A DNA stretch of 64,000 nucleotides from Phytoactinopolyspora mesophila. Lineage in GTDB: Bacteria; Actinomycetota; Actinomycetes; Jiangellales; Jiangellaceae. The notes beneath the pieces are model-generated. The model was not told the origin of the DNA. It saw nothing but the letters and a program-made list of their open reading frames with translations, and did not search any database. Both the position numbers and the translations under genes were made by a program. The stretch covers positions 186,001 to 250,000 of the forward strand of contig NZ_WLZY01000006.1 in NCBI RefSeq assembly GCF_010122465.1, in the 5' to 3' direction. The stretch's first letter is position 1, and every line of letters begins with the position of its first letter. Of this stretch, positions 1 through 8,597 are shown piece after piece.

Positions 1-698
1 CTGGAGAGGTTCGTATCATCCAGGGGCGCCGGTTTGGCGAAGGTGGAGGTATGAGTGGTGACATCGACGAGCCCGGCACGCCGGAGAGCAACCGGCCAGC
101 CGTAGGGCATCCGGACGTGACCCGGCAGGGACTCCCGCATCCGCGCGAACCACCGGTCTTCGGCGCTGTGGAGCCGGATCTCCAGGCCGGGCTGCCCAAT
201 GCCGAGGTCCCAAGGTAGATGGCGGCTGGGCAGTCCGCCTTCGGCCAGCGCGAGCCTGCCGCCGGAGGCGAGAAGTCCGGCCAAGGCGTCGATGGCGCCC
301 TGCTGATCGGCGAGGTGGTGGACGGAACCGGAGGCCCAGATGATGTCGGCCTCCGCAGCGGCATCGGCCAGCGTGCTGAGATCGCGTTCGAGGTCGGCCT
401 TCACCAGCCGGATGCGGCCATCACCGAGGCCGGCCTCGGTGATGTTGCTTTGTGCGGCGTCGAGAATGTCGTCGTCGCCGTCCACACCTACGACGCTCGC
501 CTCGGTCGGCAGTGCACGGGTTAGGGCGATGGCCATACCCGCTCCGCCGCAGCCGACATCGATCGCGAGCCGGTCTGACGGACTGACGAGCGCTTCGGCG
601 GTAGCCGCGTACCAAGCGCTGTCGCTGGCGAGTGCGGCGCCGATATGGGCAGCTTCGTCAGCCCAGTTGATCACTACCGATGGATCTTCTGCCGACAC
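1..698 (-). CDS. Class I SAM-dependent methyltransferase, 3' end outside window
   Basis: The frame stays open from a GTG at 698 to the window edge (232 codons visible), so the C-terminus is missing. The start is chosen because a GGAG Shine-Dalgarno lies about 7 bases upstream. Residues 46-54 read IDVGCGGAG, the glycine-rich SAM-binding motif I, followed by an acidic VGVDGDDD stretch that would contact the SAM ribose. A later WASGSVHHLAD segment resembles motif II of Methyltransf_11/25 proteins. The acceptor substrate cannot be inferred. It is transcribed in the same direction as the tRNA-Leu and second methyltransferase upstream of it. Confidence 0.8.
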   Translation of the reverse strand, partial: MSAEDPSVVINWADEAAHIGAALASDSAWYAATAEALVSPSDRLAIDVGCGGAGMAIALTRALPTEASVVGVDGDDDILDAAQSNITEAGLGDGRIRLVKADLERDLSTLADAAAEADIIWASGSVHHLADQQGAIDALAGLLASGGRLALAEGGLPSRHLPWDLGIGQPGLEIRLHSAEDRWFARMRESLPGHVRMPYGWPVALRRAGLVDVTTHTSTFAKPAPLDDTNLS

Positions 699-745
699 TG
701 TTCGTCTCCGGTAGACGCGGTAGGTATGGGCACTTCACGCCTGCG

Positions 746-831
746 TGGTGCGGGAGGTGGGATTCGAACCCACACGTCCGAAGACACACGGACCTAAACC
801 GTGCGCGGCTGCCTGATTACGCCACTCCCGC
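746..831 (-). tRNA. tRNA-Leu (anticodon UAG)
   Basis: The minus strand folds as a class II tRNA. The 7-bp acceptor is GCGGGAG/CTCCCGC, the T-loop is GGTTCGAATCC, and a long variable arm is present. The anticodon loop TTTAGGT gives UAG (Leu). The CCA end is encoded at 748-746. With CCA the gene is 86 nt. Confidence 0.95.
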
Positions 832-948
832 TGACGCCGACCTATGGTACGCCACCGAGTGGGCAGGTCCGTGGCCGGAGCCTTGGGCAGGTAAAACACG
901 ACGTGACTGCGGGTGCATGGCGCCGGCAGTCGGGCGCGCTGAGGCGGC

Positions 949-1623
949 TCACCGCGGCCGGGTGGCGACGCCGATGATGTGTGGCGAGGTCGGAGGTGAC
1001 AGGCGCGTGTCTGGGACGCGGAGAGAGTCCATCTGCTCGATGATGAATCCGGCCTCGGCAATGGCCGTTCCGGTGTCGCGGTGGGCGTGGCACCCGCCAC
1101 TGATGGACGGCCAGACGGTGGCGTCCATGGCCCGCTGTACGCGGCTCAACCTGGGACTGGTGGCCCGGACGTGTTCATAGAAACGGAGCTGGCCACCAGG
1201 GCGGATGACCCGGAACAACTCGGCCATCGCGATGGCTGGATGGCGGACTGAGCAGAGCACCAGTGAGGCGACGCCGGCATCGAATTCGGCATCGTCGAGG
1301 GGTAGTTGCTCGGCGATGCCGTCGACGACCTTCACGGGTACCGCAGCCCGAAGCGCCTCCTCCCAGGCCAGTCGCCTCAGGTAAGGCTCGGGCTCGACGG
1401 CCACCACCGAGGTGACCTCCGGCGGGTAGTGCGTGAAGTTCATGCCGTTGCCGGCACCTACCTCGACGATTCTTCCGCTCAGCCCGGTCAACAGCCGGCT
1501 TCGGTGCTCGCCTACCTCGCGCTCCATGGAGCGGCTGGCCTTGGCGTAGATGCGGGCGAAGACCGGATGGCGCACATGAGCCCTCGGCATATGGTCAAGC
1601 GTATCGCCCGGCTCATGGGGCAT
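949..1623 (-). CDS. Class I SAM-dependent methyltransferase
   Basis: A 224-residue protein if translation starts at the ATG at 1623, fourteen bases after the stop of the upstream lipoprotein gene. The frame stays open further upstream but overlaps that gene, so longer starts are unlikely; an ATG at 1590 is also possible. IVEVGAGNGMNF at about residues 52-63 is SAM motif I. AVEPEPYLRRLA is the acidic loop, and LVLCSVRHP with a later VIRPGG complete a Methyltransf_11 fold like UbiE-type small-molecule methyltransferases. The substrate is unknown. Confidence 0.8.
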   Translation of the reverse strand: MPHEPGDTLDHMPRAHVRHPVFARIYAKASRSMEREVGEHRSRLLTGLSGRIVEVGAGNGMNFTHYPPEVTSVVAVEPEPYLRRLAWEEALRAAVPVKVVDGIAEQLPLDDAEFDAGVASLVLCSVRHPAIAMAELFRVIRPGGQLRFYEHVRATSPRLSRVQRAMDATVWPSISGGCHAHRDTGTAIAEAGFIIEQMDSLRVPDTRLSPPTSPHIIGVATRPR

Positions 1624-1636
1624 CTTCGAGGTCACT

Positions 1637-3322
1637 TCAGGGCTCGGTGTAATCCATGTCGTACGGGAGCATCGACTCGCCGATGACAGTGGCCGAGCCG
1701 TCGTCGCTGACGGCCACGATGAAGCTGACCCCATGGGTGATCTCGGTCTCCCGTAGTTCGGTGTCGCCGGGCAGGATGCCGAAGCCGTCCTCGTCGAGGC
1801 GCATGTGGAAATCGTCGTCGGTCATCACCGCTGTTTGGGTGCAGCTGATCGAGGTCATGGCGAAGGCGCCGCCTTCGGCCGCCAGCCACTGCACGTCGTC
1901 GTCGGCCATGGAGCATGTGCGCTCGACGTCGACGTACTCGTCGTCGCCCTCGGGCAGGTGCAGCCCGTGCTCGTGCAGCGAGTCCAGTCCTCCGGCATGC
2001 GAGACGTCAACGTCCTCCGGCTCGTCGCCCGTCTCGGCGAACTCGGCGACGGACTCGAGGACATCGGCGCCGCGCACGGGCAGGTCGCCGCCGGCACGCT
2101 CGGCCACTCCGCCGTCGATGGCGGGTTCGACCAGCGGTGCGTCCTCCGACGGGTACACCGACAGCGACACCAGCCACGGTGATGACGCGTCTTCACGCGT
2201 CACCAGGTAGTAGCCCGCGCCGTCGGCCGGATCGCTCACCGCGACGAACCACATCGGGTACGCATCGAATCCCGGCGCCGCAACGATCGAGGGCGCGATG
2301 GTGAACGGCTCGATCGGATCCCGGCCCTGTACCTGCTGGATCTCGTAACCCATCTGGCTGGTCTGGAGCAGTGGGCCGGTCTCTACCGTGCTGATGAGTT
2401 CCGGATCCTGCTGGCTGTTGGCTTCGTTGTTGATCTCGGTGTAGTGCTCGAAGAACGCCTCGGCCGCATCCGGCGTCACGGCAGGCACCGTCGAGTGTGG
2501 CCCGGTTTCGGCCGTGCCCGGCAACTGGGCACATCCGGTGAGGAAGAGTGCCCCGGCACCGCCGATCACGGCCAGCCGGGGAAGCGTGCCTGGACGCTGG
2601 GGCGGTGTGGGAGGGGCCGGCGGTGGCTCCGGCGGCGACGGATCGGATTCGCCCAGCGTGGCCGCGAGATCGGTGTCAGTGTCGGTCTCGATGTCGGCGT
2701 CCAGGGCTCGCTCTTCGGCCCGGCGCCGTCGCCCGGCCCGCAACAGCAGGATCCCGCCGACGATGAAGATCACTCCGCCGGCCCCGACCAGCAACGCGGT
2801 CACGAAAAGCCCCTCGATCTCGGCGTCGACGAAGAGCTGGACCGTCACCGGCGTGCGCAGATCCGCGCTGGCCAGCACCAGCCGTACGGGTTCGTCGGTC
2901 ATCTCGAAACTGATCTGCTGTGCGCCGGATCCGGTTGCGTGGTCGCGCCACCAATCGAGACCGGCAGGGTCGGCCCGGGGTGTTGTCTCACCGCCGCCGA
3001 GCACGCTGTGGGTGAGGCCGCCACGCCAGCCGATGCCGGTGATCTGCTCGACGGTCACGTCGTCGAGATAAGAGTCGACGTGTACCGGGTGGGCGATCCC
3101 GATGAACGTGGGAGCCTCGCCGGCGTCGGCCGTCACGTGGAGGGTGGGGCCAGTGGCATTCAGCGCCGACGGCGTGGTGGCAACCACCGCGGCGTCAGTG
3201 GTGATCTGCTCTTCGATGACCTCCACGGTGTTGTCCGGGCCGACGTAGGCTGCTGCCACGCCGCCGGCTACCAGGAGCGGGGCGCCGAGTACAAGCAGCA
3301 AGACGCCGAAGAACGTGCGCAT
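1637..3322 (-). CDS. Membrane protein fused to a lipoprotein-like (DUF8094-like) domain
   Basis: 561 residues. An N-terminal hydrophobic segment (about 4-26) is followed by an extracytoplasmic domain, a second membrane span (about 173-195) ending in an arginine cluster, and a Pro-rich acidic linker. A third hydrophobic stretch (about 250-263) ends in LFLTGC at Cys264, which reads like a lipobox. The last 300 residues are acidic and resemble secreted actinobacterial DUF8094-type domains. The architecture suggests two envelope proteins fused in frame. No enzymatic motif is visible and the function is unknown. A short gap to the methyltransferase downstream suggests co-transcription. Confidence 0.65.
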   Translation of the reverse strand: MRTFFGVLLLVLGAPLLVAGGVAAAYVGPDNTVEVIEEQITTDAAVVATTPSALNATGPTLHVTADAGEAPTFIGIAHPVHVDSYLDDVTVEQITGIGWRGGLTHSVLGGGETTPRADPAGLDWWRDHATGSGAQQISFEMTDEPVRLVLASADLRTPVTVQLFVDAEIEGLFVTALLVGAGGVIFIVGGILLLRAGRRRRAEERALDADIETDTDTDLAATLGESDPSPPEPPPAPPTPPQRPGTLPRLAVIGGAGALFLTGCAQLPGTAETGPHSTVPAVTPDAAEAFFEHYTEINNEANSQQDPELISTVETGPLLQTSQMGYEIQQVQGRDPIEPFTIAPSIVAAPGFDAYPMWFVAVSDPADGAGYYLVTREDASSPWLVSLSVYPSEDAPLVEPAIDGGVAERAGGDLPVRGADVLESVAEFAETGDEPEDVDVSHAGGLDSLHEHGLHLPEGDDEYVDVERTCSMADDDVQWLAAEGGAFAMTSISCTQTAVMTDDDFHMRLDEDGFGILPGDTELRETEITHGVSFIVAVSDDGSATVIGESMLPYDMDYTEP

Positions 3323-3361
3323 GACCCTCCGAGGATGGTGAGCCCGAGATCTCGGGCGGTT

Positions 3362-3838
3362 TCAGTTGTCGAGGCCGAGCTCGCGCCACAACTTGGCCAC
3401 GTGCCCGGTGGCCCGGACGTTGTACATAGCCTTGTTGATCACCCCGTCCGCATCGAGGACGAAGGTGGATCGGATGACGCCGTTCACGACCTTGCCGTAG
3501 AGCTTCTTCTCACCGTATGCGCCGTAGGCCTTGAGAACGTCGAGATTGGGGTCGGACAAGAGAGGGAAGGTGAGACCGTCCTGGTCGCGGAACTTCGCTA
3601 GTTTGTCCGGTTCGTCAGGGGAGATGCCGAGCACGGCATAGCCGGCGGACTGGAAAGAGGCCAGATTGTCCCGGAAATCGCAGGCCTGTTTGGTGCATCC
3701 GGGTGTCATCGCCGCCGGGTAGAAGTAAATGATCACGTTCTGGCCCCGGTACGAAGCGAGATCGACCGGCTCACCATCGGTGTCGGGAAGTGTGAAGGTG
3801 GGTGCGGGGTCGCCTGGGGAGAGTCGAGTATCGTTCAC
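3362..3838 (-). CDS. bcp: Thioredoxin-dependent peroxiredoxin, Bcp/PrxQ type
   Basis: 158 residues from the GTG at 3838, the usual length for the family. It reduces hydrogen and alkyl hydroperoxides at the expense of thioredoxin in the cytosol. The peroxidatic cysteine lies in MTPGCTKQAC at about residue 47, with a second cysteine five positions later, the 2-Cys PrxQ pattern. The core YFYPAAMTPG and the later VLGISPDEP and FPLLSDP blocks are typical. The frame stays open upstream of 3838 to about 4048, but that extension is not family-like. Confidence 0.92.
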   Translation of the reverse strand: MNDTRLSPGDPAPTFTLPDTDGEPVDLASYRGQNVIIYFYPAAMTPGCTKQACDFRDNLASFQSAGYAVLGISPDEPDKLAKFRDQDGLTFPLLSDPNLDVLKAYGAYGEKKLYGKVVNGVIRSTFVLDADGVINKAMYNVRATGHVAKLWRELGLDN

Positions 3839-3984
3839 GGCTCTACGGTATCGAGCCGCGCCGAAATCCCAGCGATGGCGCGTCGGCGCCGATACGGTGG
3901 ATCTACAACACGGCGGTGGGGATGCCGGCTCTTGAGTGAGCCCCGATTCCGCGCAGGCCGGTGAGAATTGAACTGGAGGTGGAC

Positions 3985-4311
3985 GTGAGCACTCCCGAAC
4001 CTGTGCTGCCCAAGTCGCGGCAGCCGGTGCGTGTTCAGGAAACGGCACAGGAGGAGTCCGATCGGCGTCCCAAGCGTTCGGTCGACGAGATCGAACAGGC
4101 GATGGCGGAGCGCAGCGAGAGACTGTCGCGCAACGTCGATGATCTGGTCAACCGGATGAAGCCCGGTCGGCTGGCACGAGACGGCGTGCAGCGTGTCGGT
4201 TCAGCGATGACCACCGAACAGGGCGGTCCGAGACTTGAAGTGATCGGCGCCGTCGCGGGCGCTGCGGTGGTCGCCGCGTTCGTCATCTGGAGGGCCCGCC
4301 GGCGGCGCTGA
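3985..4311 (+). CDS. DUF3618 domain-containing membrane protein
   Basis: 108 residues from the GTG at 3985, chosen because GGAGGT sits a few bases upstream (3975-3980). An earlier in-frame GTG at 3961 has no such site. The protein carries the DUF3618 pattern: IEQAMAERSERLSRNVDDLVNRMKP, an amphipathic helix, then one C-terminal membrane span (about residues 83-103) ending in RARRRR. Such small actinobacterial proteins are membrane-anchored, with the charged helix probably cytosolic. Function is unknown. It is divergent from the bcp gene. Confidence 0.75.
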   Translation: MSTPEPVLPKSRQPVRVQETAQEESDRRPKRSVDEIEQAMAERSERLSRNVDDLVNRMKPGRLARDGVQRVGSAMTTEQGGPRLEVIGAVAGAAVVAAFVIWRARRRR

Positions 4312-4359
4312 ACACGGTGATGTGCTGATCCGATGCCCAAGCGCGTATCGTGTGGCGAC

Positions 4360-4692
4360 GTGAGCACTGAGAACCCGGACAAGTTGCCTATCCGCATGCT
4401 GCACGACCGCGTGCTCGTCTCGCTCGATCACGAGGCCGGTGAGCGAAAGTCGTCCGCTGGAATCGTGATTCCCGCTACGGCGGCCATGGGACGGCGGTTG
4501 TCGTGGGCACGTGTAGTCGCGCTCGGATCCAACGTGCGTACCGTCGCTGCCGGAGACCGGGTGCTGTTCGACCCTGAAGACAAGGCCGAAGTCGAAGTCC
4601 GCGGCGAGACGTACATCCTTCTGCGCGAGCGTGACTTGCATGCCGTCGCCTCGGAGCGCCTGCCTGACGGCCAGACCGGACTGTATCTCTGA
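4360..4692 (+). CDS. GroES-like co-chaperonin family protein
   Basis: 110 residues from the GTG at 4360; an in-frame ATG at 4333 would add nine residues, and neither has a convincing Shine-Dalgarno. The sequence follows the Cpn10 fold: LPIRMLHDRVLV at the N-terminus, SSAGIVIPATAA where the mobile loop lies, VVALGSNVRTVAAGDRVLFDP, and YILLRERDLHAV at the end. There is no groEL next to it and the mobile loop departs from canonical GroES. It is therefore best read as a GroES paralogue rather than the principal co-chaperonin. Confidence 0.8.
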   Translation: MSTENPDKLPIRMLHDRVLVSLDHEAGERKSSAGIVIPATAAMGRRLSWARVVALGSNVRTVAAGDRVLFDPEDKAEVEVRGETYILLRERDLHAVASERLPDGQTGLYL

Positions 4693-4749
4693 CACGGGCC
4701 GCGCCGGTCACAATCGGGTCCGCGCCCGCACAGGCCTGACCCCAGGACG

Positions 4750-5553
4750 TTATTCCCCGTCTGCCTGGGCTTCTTGCTTGCCCAGGCAGAGCAGCAACTC
4801 GATGAGTGACAGGTTGAGATCGAGACAGATCTGCTCGTTGTCCGTCGTCTCCGTCGGCGTGGGGGTGGGGGTGGGCGTAGGGGAAGGGGTGTTTGGCGGC
4901 GTGAGGGTGCGCGTGGGCTCGGGGCTCTTGGGGGTTTCGGTCGGCCGTGGGTCCTCAGGCGGATCGGACTCTTCTGGTGAGTTGTCCTCCGAAGGGGGAT
5001 CAACGGGTGGTGAGTCGCGACCGTCGTCGGTCCCGGAGTTGAACGACGTACTGTTCTCCGACCCGGAGTTTCCCGAGCCGTTCCCACCGGTGCGGCCGGA
5101 GTCGGACGAGCCCCTGGAACTGTCTCCGCGGGTGGTGTCGTCCGGATCCTGACCCTGCGCCGGCTGTCCGTCTCCGCCGTCGGCGCTGCCTTGTTCACTA
5201 CCCCCCTCGGCCGCCGGGGGCAGCGTAGGCTCGCCGGTCGGCTCGGAGCCGTCCGAGGCGTGGGGCGGGGCCGGGGTTCCAGTAGCCGTCGGATCGGAGC
5301 CGACGGCGGGATCAACGGCTGCGTGAGTGGTGACGAAGTGGGTGCCGCTGGCGATGCGGTCTTCGGTGCTGGGCACGACGAGATTACCCAGGGTGATGCC
5401 GATGGCGGCGCCGACCACGCAGGCCACTGCGGCGGGATGTCTGCGACCTTTGGCTGCGAACCAGCTCAAAGCGATCGAGAGCCGACCGTCGCGGGCGTGG
5501 GCGCCGGGCTCATGACCGAAATGAGGGCGGCGCTCGTTCTGGTGGCCGTGCAC
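4750..5553 (-). CDS. Low-complexity single-pass membrane protein, unknown function
   Basis: 267 residues. A basic, His-rich N-terminus precedes one membrane span (about residues 40-60). Then come roughly 160 residues of Ser/Gly/Asp/Pro-rich low-complexity sequence with a TPTPTPTPT run. The only ordered-looking part is the end, where ICLDLNLSLIELLLCLG places two cysteines around a hydrophobic helix. This reads as an exported stalk carrying a small C-terminal helix, possibly disulfide-linked. I recognise no family. The reading frame is supported by steady high-GC codon bias. Confidence 0.6.
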   Translation of the reverse strand: MHGHQNERRPHFGHEPGAHARDGRLSIALSWFAAKGRRHPAAVACVVGAAIGITLGNLVVPSTEDRIASGTHFVTTHAAVDPAVGSDPTATGTPAPPHASDGSEPTGEPTLPPAAEGGSEQGSADGGDGQPAQGQDPDDTTRGDSSRGSSDSGRTGGNGSGNSGSENSTSFNSGTDDGRDSPPVDPPSEDNSPEESDPPEDPRPTETPKSPEPTRTLTPPNTPSPTPTPTPTPTETTDNEQICLDLNLSLIELLLCLGKQEAQADGE

Positions 5554-5754
5554 TGGCGGGCTGATGGAACCGGAGTCCTTTCCTGTCCTGCGGTGATCGT
5601 CTCCGGTGTGATGTGCCCGGGCGACATGATCAACCTACTCGCGCGACAGCGTACCGACTCCGAGTTGCCGCCGAATATGGGGTGATCGGCCGATTTTTCG
5701 AGGCTATCCGCATGGTGCGACGTCGCAACCGGCCGGGCGGCACAAAAACAGGCC

Positions 5755-5778
5755 GCATGGCCTAGTATTAGGCCATGC
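5755..5778. promoter_or_regulatory. Palindromic operator and -10 box over the tetR start
   Basis: Two perfect 10-bp arms (GCATGGCCTA and TAGGCCATGC) flank GTAT. The right arm contains the ATG of the TetR gene. TAGTAT at 5763-5768 reads as a -10 hexamer, which would place transcription initiation at the A of the ATG, a leaderless mRNA. No good -35 is seen. Autorepression by the TetR product is the simple inference. Confidence 0.6.
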
Positions 5779-6401
5779 GAACTGAAAGTAGTCCGCGTGG
5801 CCGGAAGCGGTCGTCGTTCATCGAACAAGCGCGCCGTGCGCAGATCATCGAAGCGGCGACGGAAACAGTGGCCGAGGTCGGCTACTCCCGGGCCTCGCTA
5901 GCCGAGATCGCCCAGCGCGCCGGGATCAGCAAGAGCGTCATCTCGTACCACTTCGAGGGCAAGGACGAGCTACTCGAACAGGTGGCCGCGCGGCTCTTCG
6001 AGGAGACCTGGGCCTACATGGAGCCGCGGGTCTACGGCGAAACCTCCGCTGGGGCGCAGATCAGGGAGTGGGTCCGCTCTCAGTTGTCGTTTTTCAGCTC
6101 GCACCGGGTCTCGTTCCTCGCCATGGTGGAGATCGTCACGCACTACCAGCCAAAAGAGGGCAGCAGTCCATTTGCGCAGGCCATCGAAGAAGAGGCCGCG
6201 GAACTGGCCCGGATCCTGCGAAAGGGACAACAAGATGGAGAGTTCCGTGACTTCGATCCCCGGGCCGTGGCGGTGATCATCGGTCAAGCCGTCGAGGGTG
6301 CGCTCGGCCAGTGGATCGCCGACGACACGATCGACCTGGATACACATGCCCTGGCTCTCGTGGATTTCATCGACCACGCAATCCGTTCGGAAAGAGGATG
6401 A
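5775..6401 (+). CDS. TetR family transcriptional regulator
   Basis: 208 residues. The N-terminal helix-turn-helix (about 17-67) reads RRAQIIEAATETVAEVGYSRASLAEIAQRAGISKSVISYHFEGKDELLEQV, shown here only as the TetR_N pattern. The remainder is an all-helical ligand-binding and dimer domain of normal length. The gene overlaps the next by ATGA, so it is the first cistron of an operon with two PH-domain membrane proteins. It probably controls its own operon through the palindrome over its start. The ligand is unknown. Confidence 0.85.
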   Translation: MRTESSPRGRKRSSFIEQARRAQIIEAATETVAEVGYSRASLAEIAQRAGISKSVISYHFEGKDELLEQVAARLFEETWAYMEPRVYGETSAGAQIREWVRSQLSFFSSHRVSFLAMVEIVTHYQPKEGSSPFAQAIEEEAAELARILRKGQQDGEFRDFDPRAVAVIIGQAVEGALGQWIADDTIDLDTHALALVDFIDHAIRSERG

Positions 6402-6898
6402 CCCACATGCCCACGCCACAGCTTCGTCCACCCAAGCATCGAGTCGAACGACGAGCCATTGTGTGGTGGACACTGCAGTCGGCGCTGTTTGCCGGCCCGA
6501 TCCTGATAGGGCTGATCATCGCGTATGCCCTCTGGGAGGACGCCCGTCCGTGGCTGATCATCCTCCTGATCGGCGCTGGTGTGCTGGCCTTCATCGGCAT
6601 CGTCGTGGAGCCGTGGTGGCGCTTTGCTGTGCATCGGTGGGAGGACACTGATCAAGCCGTCTACGCTCTGACCGGATGGGTCGTGCGGGAATGGCGGGTC
6701 GCTCCGTTGTCGCGCATCCAGACGGTCGACGCGGTGCGGGGACCACTAGAGCAGCTGCTCGGGTTGTCGACGCTCAGGGTGACCACGGCGTCGTCCAGCG
6801 GCGCCATCAACATCGGCGGGCTCGACAAGGACGTAGCCGAACAAGCGGCCGAGCGTCTCACCACGATCGCGCAGATCACACCCGGGGATGCGACATGA
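6398..6898 (+). CDS. PH domain (bPH2, YdbS-like) membrane protein
   Basis: 166 residues from the ATG at 6398, which overlaps the tetR stop; an AAAGAGG Shine-Dalgarno precedes it. Two membrane spans (about 28-48 and 53-72) are followed by a bacterial PH domain: VYALTGWVVREWRVAPLSRIQTVDAVRGPLEQLLGLSTL describes its core pattern of a strand, a cationic loop and the conserved GLSTL turn. This is the YdbS arrangement, normally paired with a YdbT protein, as here. In Bacillus the pair has been linked to resistance to certain bacteriocins. The role in this organism is unknown. Confidence 0.8.
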   Translation: MTHMPTPQLRPPKHRVERRAIVWWTLQSALFAGPILIGLIIAYALWEDARPWLIILLIGAGVLAFIGIVVEPWWRFAVHRWEDTDQAVYALTGWVVREWRVAPLSRIQTVDAVRGPLEQLLGLSTLRVTTASSSGAINIGGLDKDVAEQAAERLTTIAQITPGDAT

Positions 6899-8502
6899 CC
6901 GAGCAGTTGCCCAAGTTCAACGACTACGCCCCGCCGGTCCCGGCGCAGAGCCCGCAGAATCGGTCCGACGGCTGGCAACGTCTGCACGTCAGGATGATCT
7001 GGGTGGACGCGATCCAGAGCGTGCTGTCGTTGACCCCGGCCGCGCTGGCGATATGGGTGTTCGGGGTGGAGCCGAGTCTGGGCAGCATGTGGCCGGTCAT
7101 CGCGGTGGCCGTATTCGGTCTTGCCGGAGCGATCGGCGATGCTGTGCGGTGGGTGTTCACTCGCTACCGGGTGACGCCGGACTATGTCGAACGACGCACC
7201 GGGTTGCTCGTGCGCAGCTACCGGTCGGTTCGCCGGGACCGGATCCGCAGCGTGGATTCCACGGCGAAGCTCCGCCACCGGCTGGCCGGGCTCAGAGTGG
7301 TCGAGATCGGTGCCGGGCAGCAGACCGCTGCGAACGAGTCCGCCTTCAGCTTGGACGCCATCTCCAAGGCCGAGGCCGAGGCGCTCCGGCACGAGCTGTT
7401 GTGGGGACGCAAACAGCAGAGCGACCCGGCGCAGGCGGTCGCCCGCCCGGCCGGCGCACCCACGGCCGACAGCGAAATCATTCTCAGCCCCGACCCTGCT
7501 GAGCAGGTCTTCGCGCGATTGCGGCCTTCCTGGGTCATCTTCAACATGTTCAACATCTGGGCCTACCTCTTGGCAGCGGGTCTTCTGTGGGGCGGTTACT
7601 GGCTGGCGACGACGTTCGGGCTGGATGTGGCCGACTTCGTGCAGGGGGCGGCGGACTGGGAAGCACTGGGGTGGGGATGGACCATCGCGATCGGAGTTGC
7701 CGTCACCGGAGCCATCGGTGTCGTCGGCATGGCGGTCGTGTTCTTCACCGAGAACTGGAACTTCGAACTCGCGAGAGTCCCGGGGGAGAAGGGCACGCTG
7801 CTGCGCACCAGGCAAGGGCTGTTCAAGACGCGGGAAATCAACCGGGACGACAACCGCCTGCGCGGTGTCGAGATCGCCGAGCCGCTGCTGTGGCGGTGGA
7901 TGGGGATGGCGGATACCACCATCATCACCACCGGGTTGGACGGGTCGGTGATGTCGAGTGCCACGACCATAGTGCCGCGTGGCCCAGTCGATGTTGCCCG
8001 GGTGGTGGCAGCCAGCATTCTGAACAAGACTCCGAACCCGCTGGAGACACCGCTGGAACGGCACCCCCGGGCCGCGTTGCGCCGTCGGCTGGTGTGGGCG
8101 TCGCTGACGGTCGCCGGGGTTGCTGGGGTGCTGGTCTGGCTGGCGGCTACCGACGTCGTTCCCTGGTGGTCGGTGGCGTTCGCCGCGGCATTCTTGCCCA
8201 TCGCGCTGTGGGGCGCTTGGGTGGCCTATCGTGCGCTGGGTCATGCCATCAGCGGCGAATACCTGGTGGTCCGGTCCGGACTGCTGAGCCGATCCACTGC
8301 CGCGCTGCAGCGAAAGTCCGTGAGCACCGTCGCCATCCGGGAGTCCGTGCTGCAGCGCCGGCTCGGTCTCAAGACGGTTGCGGCGATGACGGCCGCCGGC
8401 TGGGGCATTTACGAGGCTGCCGACCTCCGGGCCGGTGAAGCAGTGCCGTTCGCGCTGGACGCAGCTCCGGGCCTGCTGGAGCCGTTCCTCGTGCGCGACT
8501 AG
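6895..8502 (+). CDS. PH domain (bPH2, YdbT-like) membrane protein
   Basis: 535 residues from the ATG at 6895, overlapping the previous stop as ATGA, so the two are translationally coupled. Three YdbS/YdbT-type PH modules alternate with paired membrane spans. The first module is near residues 85-160 (VTPDYVERRTGLLVRSYRSV), a middle one near 280-370, and the last near 440-535 (LVVRSGLLSRSTAALQRKSV). An open frame further upstream runs through the preceding gene in another phase and is not used. The likely role is in the cell envelope with the YdbS-like partner. Confidence 0.8.
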   Translation: MTEQLPKFNDYAPPVPAQSPQNRSDGWQRLHVRMIWVDAIQSVLSLTPAALAIWVFGVEPSLGSMWPVIAVAVFGLAGAIGDAVRWVFTRYRVTPDYVERRTGLLVRSYRSVRRDRIRSVDSTAKLRHRLAGLRVVEIGAGQQTAANESAFSLDAISKAEAEALRHELLWGRKQQSDPAQAVARPAGAPTADSEIILSPDPAEQVFARLRPSWVIFNMFNIWAYLLAAGLLWGGYWLATTFGLDVADFVQGAADWEALGWGWTIAIGVAVTGAIGVVGMAVVFFTENWNFELARVPGEKGTLLRTRQGLFKTREINRDDNRLRGVEIAEPLLWRWMGMADTTIITTGLDGSVMSSATTIVPRGPVDVARVVAASILNKTPNPLETPLERHPRAALRRRLVWASLTVAGVAGVLVWLAATDVVPWWSVAFAAAFLPIALWGAWVAYRALGHAISGEYLVVRSGLLSRSTAALQRKSVSTVAIRESVLQRRLGLKTVAAMTAAGWGIYEAADLRAGEAVPFALDAAPGLLEPFLVRD

Positions 8503-8597
8503 ACGCAAGCCGCGCCCGTCCAGCCACGGCGCCTGCAACGGTCGGCCGGTATGTTGATTGGACGATCGTCGACGCGAGGCAGAAGGGGAGACGAGCG

